From: Streptomyces dioscori | GTDB taxonomy: Bacteria; Actinomycetota; Actinomycetes; Streptomycetales; Streptomycetaceae | Direction of reading: 5' to 3' | DNA: 64,000 nucleotides | Assembly (NCBI RefSeq): GCF_003024195.1 | Contig: NZ_KZ679057.1 | Span: 124,001 to 188,000, forward strand | Shown here: one piece after another, positions 8,653-17,708 of the stretch | How the letters are laid out: each line of letters begins with the position of its first letter | Position numbering within the stretch: the stretch's first letter is position 1 | The notes under the pieces: model-generated | Told to the model about the DNA's origin: nothing | What the model saw: the letters and a program-made list of their open reading frames with translations, nothing else | The model's database searches: none | Program-made: the position numbers and the translations under genes

Positions 8653-9025
8653 TCGTGTGCGGCCGGTGCGGCCACTGCGCCCCGGACGGCGCCCTCGGGG
8701 CCGTGAACCGCAGGTCGGCACGGGCGTGCGCGGTGATGGACGGGTCGTGGGGCGCCGGCGGGCCGGCCGGGGCGGAGTAAGGGGCGGCGGGCGCGGCGGG
8801 GGTCGCGGTCGCGGAGGCCCTTCACGCTGTTCCTGCCCCGCGCATGTCTGGACATTCATGCCTCTCGGGGATCCGCGTGTGGGCCAAATGAGTGAAGAAG
8901 GCCCGGAGCCGCTACCCGAATGTGACTACGCTGCGTCACCCTGGGCATGACGAGGGAGGGCGGAGATCTCAACTCCCTTGCTCGAAGGCCGACTTGTTGA
9001 TCATGCGAATCACGGGGGACGTGAA

Positions 9026-9916
9026 ATGGGCACCAACTGGATCGAGAAGGCACAGCGCTTGGGTGACGGGAGCATCGGAGGCGCGATGGATCATCCGTCG
9101 ATTCCGGGCCGTGTTGTCTGGCACACCACGGAGAGCGGCACGGGCGACGACGCCTTCAAGGCCGTGACGGCGCTCCTGATCCGCAAGACCGCCGAACCGC
9201 ACCTGCTCTACGACCCGACGACCGACCGCCTCGGGCAGTTCGGCCCGCTGAACCACAGCGCCCGCGCACTGCTCAACGACGGGTCGACGAGGACCAATCG
9301 CGTCGGAAAGGTCTGCATCCAGATCGAGGTGCTGGGACGGGCCGCCAAGCCGTTCACCAAGACCTGGGAGCCGGGCCCGAACTACCGGGCCATGATGGCC
9401 GCGATCCGCTCATGGAAGATCCCGGACACCTTCCCGGCCGGGCGCCTCGCGACCTCGGCCGCCGACGCCACCAACCGCCCCCGCTCGGTCTGGATGAGCA
9501 AGGGCGGCCACTACGGTCACGCGAACATCCCGGGCAACGACCACTGGGACCCGGGCGACCTCGACAGGTCCGCCCTCTTCGAAGCGGCCCCGGCCGAGAA
9601 GCCGGACAGTGGCAGCGCGGCCGCCAAGCCCGTCGTCGACCTCAGTAATCTGATCGCCGCCGCGCGCCGCGACCCGGGGCTTCCCCAGGGCGGAAAGACG
9701 CACAAGCCGGATGTCCTGGTCGTCGAAAAGGCCTTGGTGGCCGAGGGGTTGCTGCCATCTCAGTGGGCCGACGGATCCTTCGGCAGCAGGACCGTCGAGG
9801 CGTACGCGGCCCTGCAGCGCCGCTACGGCTTCAGCGGCGCGGAGGCCAACGGCATTCCTGGGCAGACCACGCTGAAGAAGCTCGGCCGGCAGCACGGCTT
9901 CACGGTCAAGGGCTGA
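9026..9916 (+). CDS. N-acetylmuramoyl-L-alanine amidase-like endolysin with peptidoglycan-binding domain
   Basis: This 296-residue protein starts at ATG 9026 after GGGGGAC. Residues 1-180 resemble an amidase-type catalytic domain (VVWHTTESG, a histidine-containing HLLYDPTTDRLGQ, then HYGHANIPGNDHWDPGDL near the C-side, with the histidine/aspartate pattern of zinc amidases). Residues 225-296 match a peptidoglycan-binding helical domain (WADGSFGSRTVEAYAALQRRYG). No signal peptide or membrane segment is visible, which is unusual for a wall hydrolase and typical of phage endolysins. It may be a domesticated phage lysin or be exported by another route. It has its own gap upstream and is not clearly part of an operon. 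Confidence 0.8.
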   Translation: MGTNWIEKAQRLGDGSIGGAMDHPSIPGRVVWHTTESGTGDDAFKAVTALLIRKTAEPHLLYDPTTDRLGQFGPLNHSARALLNDGSTRTNRVGKVCIQIEVLGRAAKPFTKTWEPGPNYRAMMAAIRSWKIPDTFPAGRLATSAADATNRPRSVWMSKGGHYGHANIPGNDHWDPGDLDRSALFEAAPAEKPDSGSAAAKPVVDLSNLIAAARRDPGLPQGGKTHKPDVLVVEKALVAEGLLPSQWADGSFGSRTVEAYAALQRRYGFSGAEANGIPGQTTLKKLGRQHGFTVKG

Positions 9917-9946
9917 GCGGTCCGCTGTCGCCGACCGCCGTTTCTC

Positions 9947-9975
9947 TTGACGCGGACATGGTCTGTACCTATGGT
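9947..9975 (+). promoter_or_regulatory. Promoter with DasR-like element upstream of the secreted lyase
   Basis: TTGACG (9947-9952) and TATGGT (9970-9975) are separated by 17 bases, a good housekeeping-type promoter. The spacer contains TGGTCTGTACCT, close to the 12-bp core TGGTCTAGACCA bound by the GlcNAc regulator DasR. Regulation by DasR is inference from this partial match. Confidence 0.5.
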
Positions 9976-10038
9976 CCCGGCCAACGCCTGTGTTCATAAA
10001 GGCATTCCGTGTTCACATACGAGAACGGATGGCCCCCC

Positions 10039-11283
10039 ATGAAGCCGACCGCTCCGGTCCCCCCACGTCCCGCACGCCCGGTACGCCCCGCGCGCCACCG
10101 CGGGGCAGCCCGCTCCGCGCTCCTCGCCACCGTCACCGCCCTGCTGGTCGGCACCCTCGCCTGGCCCGCCGCCGAACGCGCCGAGGCGGCCCCCGCGACC
10201 TTCGCGCACCCCGGAGTCACCGTCTCCCGCGGCCAGTTGGACTTCGCCCGCCAGCAGGTCAACGCCGGGGCGCAGCCCTGGAAGGGCGCGTACGACCAGA
10301 TGATGTCCAGCAAGTACGGCTCGCTCACGCGCACCGCCAAGCCCCGCGCGGTCGTGGAGTGCGGCTCGTACTCGAACCCCAACTACGGCTGCACCGACGA
10401 GAGAGAGGACGCGATCGCCGCGTACACCCAGGCGCTGGCCTGGTACGTCACGCGCGACGCCCGGTACGCGAAGAAGGCGATCGAGCTGATGGACGCCTGG
10501 TCCGCGACCATCAGGGACCACACCAACAGCAACGCACCGCTGCAGACCGGCTGGGCGGGCTCGTCCTGGCCGAAGGCCGCCGAGATCATCAAGTACACGT
10601 ACGACGGAGGCTGGGCGAACTCCGGGCGCTTCTCGACGATGCTGCGCGACGTCTATCTGCCGATGGTCATCAACGGCTCGAACTCCAACGGCAACTGGGA
10701 GCTGTCGATGATGGAGGCCGCCGTCGGCATCTCCGTCTTCCTGGAGGACAAGGCCTCGTACGACAAGGCCATGGCCAAGTTCCGCACCCGTACGGCCGCC
10801 TACGTCTACATATCCTCCGACGGCGCCCTGCCGAAGACCGTGCCGAGCCAGAACCTCGACACCACCCAGAAGATCGTCAACTACTGGCAGGGCCAGTCCA
10901 CCTTCGTCAACGGGGTCACCCAGGAGACCTGCCGCGACTTCACCCAAACCGGATACGGCATCTCCGCGATCGCGCACATCGCCGAGACCAGTCGCATCCA
11001 GGGCCAGGACCTGTACGGCACCGACGTCGGCGAGCGGCTGCGGCACGCGCTCGGCTTCCAGGCGAAGTACCAACTCGGCGAGGCTGCTCCGAGCTGGCTG
11101 TGCGGCGGGTCGCTGCACCTCGGGCTCGGACCGGTCACCGAGGTCGGTTACAACGCCCTGCACAACCGTCTCGGCATCGCCATGAGCAACACCGAGCGGC
11201 TGACGGCGCAGAACCGTCCGGCGGGCAGCAACAACCTGTTCGTAGCCTGGGAGACGCTCACGCACGGCGACAACCTGAGCTGA
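10039..11283 (+). CDS. Secreted alginate-lyase-family protein
   Basis: This 414-residue protein has a basic N-terminus with several arginines, a hydrophobic stretch (SALLATVTALLVGTLAWP) and a cleavage-like AEAAPA, so it is exported by Sec or Tat. The mature part is an alpha/alpha-barrel-type polysaccharide lyase (Alginate_lyase family) with NWELSMMEAAVGI and TQETCRDFTQTGYGI segments. Such enzymes cleave uronic-acid polymers by beta-elimination. The substrate here is unknown. A GTG at 10009 in the same frame is an alternative start. The gene has its own promoter and appears monocistronic, with the ABC ATPase 59 bases downstream. Confidence 0.82.
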   Translation: MKPTAPVPPRPARPVRPARHRGAARSALLATVTALLVGTLAWPAAERAEAAPATFAHPGVTVSRGQLDFARQQVNAGAQPWKGAYDQMMSSKYGSLTRTAKPRAVVECGSYSNPNYGCTDEREDAIAAYTQALAWYVTRDARYAKKAIELMDAWSATIRDHTNSNAPLQTGWAGSSWPKAAEIIKYTYDGGWANSGRFSTMLRDVYLPMVINGSNSNGNWELSMMEAAVGISVFLEDKASYDKAMAKFRTRTAAYVYISSDGALPKTVPSQNLDTTQKIVNYWQGQSTFVNGVTQETCRDFTQTGYGISAIAHIAETSRIQGQDLYGTDVGERLRHALGFQAKYQLGEAAPSWLCGGSLHLGLGPVTEVGYNALHNRLGIAMSNTERLTAQNRPAGSNNLFVAWETLTHGDNLS

Positions 11284-11342
11284 ACCGTTGCAGGTCCGGG
11301 CGCCGGACGGTGATACTGGCGCCCGGTCCACGGGGGAGAGGC

Positions 11343-12053
11343 ATGAGCACTCAGGTCGTCACGGACACGGTCGCCACGGACACGATGGTCCGGGTGGAGA
11401 ACGTCCACCGCTCGTACGGCAGCGGAGCCACCGCCGTACACGCCCTGCGCGGGGTGTCGTTCGACATACCGCGCGGAGAACTCGTCGCACTCAAAGGGCG
11501 TTCGGGGTCGGGCAAGACCACACTGCTGAACCTCGTCGGCGGGCTCGACGAGCCGGACGGGGGGCGGATCACGGTCGACGGACTCGATCTCTCCGGACTC
11601 GGTGAGAACGGGCTGCTTGAGCTGCGCCGGGACCGTATCGGCTTCGTCTTCCAGTCCTTCGGGCTGATCCCGATCCTGACGGCCGCCGAGAACGTGGGCG
11701 TGCCGATGCGGCTGCGCCGGGCCGAACCGCGTGAGCGTGAGGAGCGTGTCGAGCTGCTGCTCTCGCTGGTCGGGCTCGCCGACCATGCTGCGCAGCGGCC
11801 CGGTGAGCTGTCCGGGGGGCAGCAGCAGCGTGTCGCCATCGCCCGTGCCCTTGCGAACAATCCGGCGCTGCTCATTGCCGATGAGCCGACCGGGCAGCTC
11901 GACGCCGAGACCGGTATCGGCGTGATGGAGCTGCTGCGGGCGGTCGTCCGCAGCGAGCGGGTCACCGCGCTCGTGGCCACGCATGACGCGGCGCTCCTGG
12001 ATCTGGCCGATCGGGTCCTTGAGCTGCGTGACGGCGAGATCGTGGAGAATTGA
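11343..12053 (+). CDS. ABC transporter ATP-binding protein (MacB/LolD type), no permease partner
   Basis: This 236-residue ATPase has Walker A GRSGSGKTT, signature LSGGQQQRV, Walker B LLIADEP and the switch histidine in VATHD. The sequence VHALRGVSFDIPRGELVALKG and the Q-loop region IGFVFQSFGLIPILTAAENV place it with FtsE/LolD/MacB exporters of lipoprotein or antimicrobial type. Such ATPases normally pair with a permease, but none is next to it: upstream is a secreted lyase and downstream are repeats and kdpD. It may serve a distant permease. Confidence 0.88.
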   Translation: MSTQVVTDTVATDTMVRVENVHRSYGSGATAVHALRGVSFDIPRGELVALKGRSGSGKTTLLNLVGGLDEPDGGRITVDGLDLSGLGENGLLELRRDRIGFVFQSFGLIPILTAAENVGVPMRLRRAEPREREERVELLLSLVGLADHAAQRPGELSGGQQQRVAIARALANNPALLIADEPTGQLDAETGIGVMELLRAVVRSERVTALVATHDAALLDLADRVLELRDGEIVEN

Positions 12054-12125
12054 CGGCAGGGGCCGGGGCCCCTGCCGGGGCAGGTTCCGGCCGCTGGATT
12101 TCGTCTGCGGCCCGGTGGGGGCTGG

Positions 12126-12259
12126 TCGCGCAGTTCCCCGCGCCCCTAAAAGGATTGCGCCGTTCCCCGCGCCCCTAGAGGCAAAAGATTGCGCCGTTCC
12201 CCGTGCCCCTGGGGCTGCGCCCCTGGAAGGCGAAAGGCTGCGCCGTTCGCCGCGCCCCT
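12126..12259. repeat. Cluster of GC-rich interspersed repeat units
   Basis: A unit like GCGCAGTTCCCCGCGCCCCT recurs at about 12128-12147, 12157-12176, 12191-12210 and 12240-12259, with a half copy (GCGCCCCT) at 12217-12224. Spacers are short AAAGGATT-like stretches. From memory this is a common intergenic repeat of Streptomyces genomes. It fills most of the 331-base gap between the ABC ATPase and kdpD. Its role is unknown; each unit can form a weak hairpin. Confidence 0.75.
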
Positions 12260-12384
12260 GGCCGGCGGTGTGCGTCAGGGTTGTGTCAAGGACGGGGTTG
12301 CGCGTGCTTGCCGTCCCATTTGTCCTGATCGTCGGTCGTATGGTCTAGCCAGCCACGCAGTGCGTTTGGGAAGACAATGAGGCC

Positions 12385-15048
12385 ATGGGACGCGGCAAGC
12401 TTCGGATCTATCTCGGTGCGGCACCTGGCGTCGGCAAGACGTACGCGATGCTGTCCGAGGCGCACCGCCGTGTCGAGCGGGGCGCGGACTGTGTGGTGGC
12501 CTTCGTGGAGCACCACGACCGGCCGCGGACGGAGGTGATGCTGCACGGCCTGGAGCAGATCCCCCGCAGGGAGCTCGCCCACCGCGACGCCGCCTTCACC
12601 GAGATGGACGTCGACGCGGTCCTGGAGCGCGCACCCGCCGTCGCCCTGGTGGACGAACTGGCGCACACCAATGTGCCCGGCTCGCGCAACGCCAAGCGCT
12701 GGCAGGACGTCGAGGAACTGCTCGCCGCCGGCATCGACGTCGTCTCGACGGTCAACATCCAGCACCTCGAATCGCTCGGTGACGTCGTCGAGTCGATAAC
12801 GGGCGTACGCCAGCGCGAGACCCTGCCGGACGAGGTGGTGCGGCGGGCCGATCAGATCGAGCTGGTCGACATGTCCCCCCAGGCACTGCGCCGCCGGATG
12901 GCACACGGCAACATCTACAAGCCGGACAAGGTCGACGCGGCCCTGTCCAACTACTTCCGCCCCGGCAACCTCACCGCGCTGCGCGAGCTGGCCCTGCTCT
13001 GGGTCGCCGACCGCGTCGACGAGTACCTCCAGCAGTACCGGGGAGAGCACGGCATCCGCTCCACCTGGCAGGCCCGCGAACGCATCGTCGTCGGCCTCAC
13101 CGGCGGTCCCGAGGGCCGTACGCTGATCCGCCGGGCCGCCCGGTTGGCCGAGAAGGGCGCGGGCGGCGAGGTGCTGGCCGTCTACATCGCCCGCAGTGAC
13201 GGCCTCACCGCCGCCTCACCCAAGGAACTCGCCGTCCAGCGGACCCTCGCCGAGGACCTCGGCGGCACCTTCCACCACGTGGTGGGCGACGACATCCCGT
13301 CCGCGCTCCTGGAGTTCGCCCGCGGCGTCAACGCCAGCCAGATCGTGCTGGGCTCCTCCCGGCGCAAGGCCTGGCAGTACGTGTTCGGGCCCGGCGTCGG
13401 CGCCACGGTCGCCCGGGAGTCCGGGCCCGACCTGGACGTGCACATCGTCACGCACGACGAGGCGGGCAAGGGGCGCGGCCTGCCGGTCGCCCGGGGTGCG
13501 CGCCTGGGCCGGTCCCGGATCATCGCGGGTTGGCTGACCGGTGTCGTCGGCCCGGCGGTCCTAGCGCTGCTGCTGATCAACGCCGACGCGGACCTCGGGC
13601 TCGCCAACGACATGCTGCTGTTCCTGACGCTGACCGTGGCGGCGGCCCTGCTCGGCGGGCTGCTCCCGGCACTCGCCTCGGCGGCCTTCGGCTCCTTCCT
13701 GCTGAACTACTTCTTCACCCCGCCGCTGCACCGGCTGACCGTCTCGGACCCCAAGAACATCGTCGCCATCGTGATCTTCGTGGGAGTGGCGATCTCGGTG
13801 GCATCGGTCGTGGACCTGGCGGCCCGCCGTACCCACCAGGCGGCCCGGCTGCGTGCCGAGTCCGAGATCCTCTCCTTCCTCGCGGGCAGCATCCTGCGCG
13901 GCGAGACCAGCCTCGACGCCCTGCTGGAACGTGTCCGTGAGACCTTCGGCATGGAGTCGGTGGCCCTGCTGGAGCGAGCCGGCGACGTCGAGCCGTGGGT
14001 CTGCGCGGGCAGTGTGGGCCCGCACCCGCCGACGCTCCCCGAGGCCGCCGACGTGGACATGCCGGTCGGCGACCACACCGCGCTCGCCCTCTCCGGCCGG
14101 GTGCTGCCCGCCGAGGACCGTCGGGTGCTGGCCGCCTTCGCCGCCCAGGCCGTCGTCGTCCTCGACCGCAAGCGTCTCCAGCAGGAGGCCGACCAGGCCC
14201 GCACGCTCGCCGAGGGCAACCGCATCCGCACGGCGCTGCTGGCCGCCGTCAGCCACGACCTGCGGACGCCGCTCGCAGCGATCAAGGCCGCCGTGTCGTC
14301 CCTCAGGTCGGACGACGTGGCCTGGTCCGAGGAGGACGAGGCGGAGCTGCTGGAAGGCATCGAGGCGGGCGCCGACCGGCTGGACCATCTGGTGGGCAAC
14401 CTGCTCGACATGTCCCGCCTCCAGACGGGCACGGTCACCCCGTTGATCCGCGAGATCGACCTCGACGAGGTCGTCCCGATGGCCCTGGGCGGCGTACCGG
14501 AACACAGTGTGGAACTGGAGATCCCCGAGACGCTGCCCATGGTCGCCGTCGACCCGGGCCTGCTGGAGCGCTCCGTCGCGAACCTCGTCGAGAACGCCGT
14601 CAAGTACAGCCCCGGGGGTGAGCGCGTCCTCGTCGCCGCCAGCGCGCTCGGCGACCGGGTGGAGGTGCGGGTCGTGGACCGGGGCCGGGGCGTCCCGGAC
14701 GAGGCCAAGGACCGTATATTCGCTCCCTTCCAGCGGTACGGCGACGCCCCGCGCGGCGCCGGGGTCGGTCTCGGCCTCGCGGTCGCCCGAGGTTTCGCCG
14801 AGGCCATGGGCGGCACGCTCAACGCCGAGGACACCCCCGGCGGGGGCCTCACCATGGTCCTCACGCTCAAGGTGGGCTCCGCCCGCGCGGCAGCCCTGGC
14901 AGCCCCGGAAGCCCCGGACGCCGCGGGACCCGTACAGAAAGAGGCTGTACAAGAAGAGGCCGTGCGAGCGGAACGCGTACAAGAAGAGGCCTCGCAGGCG
15001 GAACGCGTACAAGAAGAACCCGTACAACCGGAAAGGCAGGCTTCATGA
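12385..15048 (+). CDS. kdpD: Osmosensitive potassium channel sensor kinase KdpD
   Basis: This 887-residue kinase has the N-terminal KdpD domain with Walker A GAAPGVGKT (residues 11-19), a universal-stress-type domain (about 230-370), four membrane helices (about 380-480), a GAF-like region, and a kinase core with phospho-acceptor His near 624 (AAVSHDLRTPLA) and the GVGLGLAVARG box. KdpD responds to low potassium or turgor and phosphorylates KdpE. The last 40 residues are an unusual run of VQEE-type repeats. The stop overlaps kdpE by 4 bases. The kdpFABC genes are not in this window. Confidence 0.95.
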   Translation: MGRGKLRIYLGAAPGVGKTYAMLSEAHRRVERGADCVVAFVEHHDRPRTEVMLHGLEQIPRRELAHRDAAFTEMDVDAVLERAPAVALVDELAHTNVPGSRNAKRWQDVEELLAAGIDVVSTVNIQHLESLGDVVESITGVRQRETLPDEVVRRADQIELVDMSPQALRRRMAHGNIYKPDKVDAALSNYFRPGNLTALRELALLWVADRVDEYLQQYRGEHGIRSTWQARERIVVGLTGGPEGRTLIRRAARLAEKGAGGEVLAVYIARSDGLTAASPKELAVQRTLAEDLGGTFHHVVGDDIPSALLEFARGVNASQIVLGSSRRKAWQYVFGPGVGATVARESGPDLDVHIVTHDEAGKGRGLPVARGARLGRSRIIAGWLTGVVGPAVLALLLINADADLGLANDMLLFLTLTVAAALLGGLLPALASAAFGSFLLNYFFTPPLHRLTVSDPKNIVAIVIFVGVAISVASVVDLAARRTHQAARLRAESEILSFLAGSILRGETSLDALLERVRETFGMESVALLERAGDVEPWVCAGSVGPHPPTLPEAADVDMPVGDHTALALSGRVLPAEDRRVLAAFAAQAVVVLDRKRLQQEADQARTLAEGNRIRTALLAAVSHDLRTPLAAIKAAVSSLRSDDVAWSEEDEAELLEGIEAGADRLDHLVGNLLDMSRLQTGTVTPLIREIDLDEVVPMALGGVPEHSVELEIPETLPMVAVDPGLLERSVANLVENAVKYSPGGERVLVAASALGDRVEVRVVDRGRGVPDEAKDRIFAPFQRYGDAPRGAGVGLGLAVARGFAEAMGGTLNAEDTPGGGLTMVLTLKVGSARAAALAAPEAPDAAGPVQKEAVQEEAVRAERVQEEASQAERVQEEPVQPERQAS

Positions 15049-15728
15049 CCCGGGTCCTCGTGGTCGACGACGAGCCGCAGATCACCCGAGCCCTCGTGAT
15101 CAACCTCAAGGCACGCAAGTACGAGGTCGACGCGGCCCCCGACGGCGCCACCGCCCTCCAGCTCGCCGCCGCCCGCCATCCCGACGTCGTCGTGCTCGAC
15201 CTGGGCCTGCCCGACATGGACGGCGTCGAGGTGATCAGGGGACTGCGCGGCTGGACACGCGTACCGATCCTCGTCCTGTCCGCCCGGCACTCCTCCGACG
15301 AGAAGGTCGAGGCCCTGGACGCGGGCGCCGACGACTACGTGACCAAGCCCTTCGGTATGGACGAGCTGCTCGCCCGGCTGCGCGCGGCGGTCCGCCGTGC
15401 CGAGCCCACCGGCGGCGGCGAGGACGACGTGATCGTCACGACGGAGGACTTCACCGTCGACCTGGCCGCCAAGAAGGTCCACCGGGACGGCCGCGACGTA
15501 CGCCTCACCCCGACCGAGTGGCACCTCCTGGAGGTGCTGGTGCGCAACACGGGCCGCCTGGTCAGCCAGAAACAGCTGCTCCAGGAGGTCTGGGGCCCCT
15601 CCTACGGCACCGAGACGAACTACCTGCGGGTCTACATGGCCCAGCTCCGCCGCAAACTGGAGGTGGACCCCTCGCATCCGCGGCACTTCGTCACCGAACC
15701 GGGGATGGGCTACCGGTTCGAGCGTTAG
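15045..15728 (+). CDS. kdpE: Response regulator KdpE
   Basis: This 227-residue OmpR-type regulator has phospho-acceptor Asp52 (VVVLDLGLPDMDG), the switch lysine in YVTKPFG, and a winged-helix domain (TPTEWHLLEVLVRN, QKQLLQEVWG, MGYRFER). Its ATG overlaps the kdpD stop, giving translational coupling. It is expected to activate the kdpFABC operon, which must be elsewhere in this genome. Confidence 0.95.
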   Translation: MTRVLVVDDEPQITRALVINLKARKYEVDAAPDGATALQLAAARHPDVVVLDLGLPDMDGVEVIRGLRGWTRVPILVLSARHSSDEKVEALDAGADDYVTKPFGMDELLARLRAAVRRAEPTGGGEDDVIVTTEDFTVDLAAKKVHRDGRDVRLTPTEWHLLEVLVRNTGRLVSQKQLLQEVWGPSYGTETNYLRVYMAQLRRKLEVDPSHPRHFVTEPGMGYRFER

Positions 15729-15774
15729 TGCTACGGGTACGTTCCTGTCAGCGGCCCCCGGTACGCTTTGAGGT

Positions 15775-16173
15775 ATGAGTGCTGTCCCTCGATCCGAAAA
15801 GCCGGCGGGCCGGTTCCGGCGCATGATCGACCGGCTCTCCAGCTCCCAGGAGGACCTGGAGTCGGAGGAGCTGCGCGAGGACGCCGAGACCGCGGGCTGC
15901 ACCCGTATCGGTGACTGCCGCGACCGACAGGTGGTCACGGTTACTGGTACCTTGCGCACGGTCACCCTGCGCCCGAGGGCCGGTGTCCCGGCCCTGGAGG
16001 CCGAGCTGTTCGACGGTTCGGCCGCTCTGGACGTGGTGTGGCTCGGCAGGCGTTCCATCGTGGGGATAGAACCGGGGCGCAAGCTGATGGCGTCGGGCCG
16101 TATCTCGATGAGCCGGGGCCGGCGCGTGCTGTTCAATCCGAAGTACGAACTCAGACCCCTCGGACGGGAGTAG
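15775..16173 (+). CDS. OB-fold nucleic-acid-binding-type protein
   Basis: This 132-residue protein contains an OB-fold core (QVVTVTGTLRTVTLRPRAGVPALEAELFDGSAALDVVWLGRRSIVGIEPGRKLMASGRI when read across residues 46-115). The family is the tRNA-anticodon-type OB domain found in actinobacteria beside DUF3159 (Rv2694c). The ATG at 15775 has no strong RBS (GGTACGCTTTGAGGT precedes). It ends 3 bases before the next gene, so the two are likely one transcript. Ligand is unknown. Confidence 0.85.
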   Translation: MSAVPRSEKPAGRFRRMIDRLSSSQEDLESEELREDAETAGCTRIGDCRDRQVVTVTGTLRTVTLRPRAGVPALEAELFDGSAALDVVWLGRRSIVGIEPGRKLMASGRISMSRGRRVLFNPKYELRPLGRE

Positions 16174-16176
16174 CCG

Positions 16177-16914
16177 GTGACGTCGCTCGACAAGCCGACC
16201 GAAGACGCCCAGCGGGACGCGCAGGATGCGCAGGACTCACGGGCGGTGACCGAAGCCGCCCTTTTCGAGGCGTTCGGCGGTCTGCGGGGCATGATCGAGA
16301 CGGTCCTGCCGGGCCTGCTCTTCGTCACGATCTTCACGATCAACAAGGACCTGCACTCGGCGGCCATCGCGGCCCTCGGTGTGTCGATCCTGCTCGTCGT
16401 GGTCCGTCTGGTCATGAAGGACACCGTCAAGCACGCGTTCAGCGGTGTCTTCGGTGTCGCCTTCGGTGTCGTCTTCGCGATGATGACGGGCAACGCGAAG
16501 GACTTCTACCTGCCGGGCATGCTGTACACGCTCGGGCTCGCCCTCGCGTACATCATCACGACGCTCGCCGGAGTGCCGCTGATCGGCCTGATCCTCGGGC
16601 CGGTCTTCAAGGAGAACCTCTCCTGGCGTACGCGTAATCCTGGCCGCAAGAAGGCTTACGCGAAGGCCAGTTACGCGTGGGGTCTCATCCTGCTCGCCAA
16701 GTGCGCGATCCTTTTCCCGCTCTACTGGTGGGCCGACACGACTCAGTTCGGCTGGGTTCTGATCGCGCTGAAGATTCCGCCCTTCCTGCTCGCGGTGTGG
16801 CTGACGTGGGTCTTCCTCGCGAAGGCTCCGCCGCCGATCGACGTCTTCGCCGAGATGGAGGCCGAGGAGAAGGCCGAGAAGGAACGGCAGGCGGCTGCCC
16901 GGTCCGCGGACTAG
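16177..16914 (+). CDS. DUF3159 family integral membrane protein
   Basis: This 245-residue protein starts with GTG 3 bases after the OB-fold gene. It has a charged N-tail, at least six hydrophobic helices between residues 40 and 228, and a charged C-tail (AEEKAEKERQAAA). The sequence GLRGMIETVLPGLLFVTIF matches DUF3159. The M. tuberculosis orthologue (Rv2693c) lies beside the ceoBC pair, as here. Its transport or structural role is not known, although the neighbourhood suggests potassium homeostasis. Confidence 0.87.
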   Translation: MTSLDKPTEDAQRDAQDAQDSRAVTEAALFEAFGGLRGMIETVLPGLLFVTIFTINKDLHSAAIAALGVSILLVVVRLVMKDTVKHAFSGVFGVAFGVVFAMMTGNAKDFYLPGMLYTLGLALAYIITTLAGVPLIGLILGPVFKENLSWRTRNPGRKKAYAKASYAWGLILLAKCAILFPLYWWADTTQFGWVLIALKIPPFLLAVWLTWVFLAKAPPPIDVFAEMEAEEKAEKERQAAARSAD

Positions 16915-16974
16915 GCGCCCTGCGTCAAGAAGTCCATGCGTGAAGAAATCCACGCATGATGAAGTCCATGCATG

Positions 16975-17018
16975 ATGAAGAGGGGGCGCCCGGAGAGATC
17001 CGGGCGCCCCCTCTTCAT
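16975..17018. terminator. Perfect 20-bp hairpin with GAGA tetraloop
   Basis: The two 20-base arms (ATGAAGAGGGGGCGCCCGGA and its exact complement) close on GAGA. The hairpin lies between the convergent DUF3159 and TrkA genes, 12 bases from the end of the latter, so it should stop transcription from both sides. The stretch just before it (16926-16980) has imperfect repeats of AAGTCCATGC and GATGAAG. Confidence 0.9.
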
Positions 17019-17030
17019 GTCTGCCGCTCG

Positions 17031-17708
17031 TCAGTCCGTCGTGCCCTCGCGGCGTACCGACAGCAGGTCCTCCAGTTGTTCCTCGCGGGCCTGGGCCGCC
17101 ACGAAGAGGAGTTCGTCGCCCGCTTCCAGGGAGTCCTCGCGGGTCGGGGTGAGGACCCGGGTGCCGCGGATGATCGTGACCAACGAGGTGTCCTCGGGCC
17201 AGGCCACGTCGCCGACCTGGGTGCCGGCCAGCGCGGACTCCGGGGGCAGGGTCAGCTCGACGAGGTTGGCGTCGCCGTGGCTGAAGCGCAGCAGGCGGAC
17301 CAGGTCGCCGACGCTCACCGCCTCCTCGACGAGGGCCGACATCAGGCGCGGGGTCGAGACGGCGACGTCCACGCCCCACGACTCGTTGAACAGCCATTCG
17401 TTCTTGGGGTTGTTGACGCGGGCGACGACCCGCGGGACCCCGTACTCGGTCTTCGCGAGCAGGGAGACGACGAGGTTGACCTTGTCGTCACCCGTGGCCG
17501 CGATCACCACGTTGCAGCGCTGGAGCGCCGCCTCGTCCAGGGACGTGATCTCGCAGGCGTCGGCGAGCAGCCACTCCGCCATCGGGACGCGTTCGACCGA
17601 GATGGCGGTCGGCGCCTTGTCGATCAGCAGGATCTCGTGCCCGTTCTCCAGGAGCTCGCCCGCGATCGAGCGGCCCACGGCGCCGGCACCGGCAATGGCG
17701 ACCCTCAT
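17031..17708 (-). CDS. ceoC: TrkA-type potassium uptake regulator (RCK protein), second of pair
   Basis: This 225-residue protein has an RCK_N Rossmann domain (GAGAVGRSIAGELLENGHEILLIDK, with the conserved acidic residue binding NAD(H) ribose) and an RCK_C domain from about residue 140. Such proteins gate Trk/Ktr-type potassium channels in response to nucleotides. The start codon overlaps the stop of the upstream partner by one base (TGATG), which suggests coupling. The order matches ceoB-ceoC of M. tuberculosis. No Trk membrane subunit is adjacent. Confidence 0.9.
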   Translation of the reverse strand: MRVAIAGAGAVGRSIAGELLENGHEILLIDKAPTAISVERVPMAEWLLADACEITSLDEAALQRCNVVIAATGDDKVNLVVSLLAKTEYGVPRVVARVNNPKNEWLFNESWGVDVAVSTPRLMSALVEEAVSVGDLVRLLRFSHGDANLVELTLPPESALAGTQVGDVAWPEDTSLVTIIRGTRVLTPTREDSLEAGDELLFVAAQAREEQLEDLLSVRREGTTD

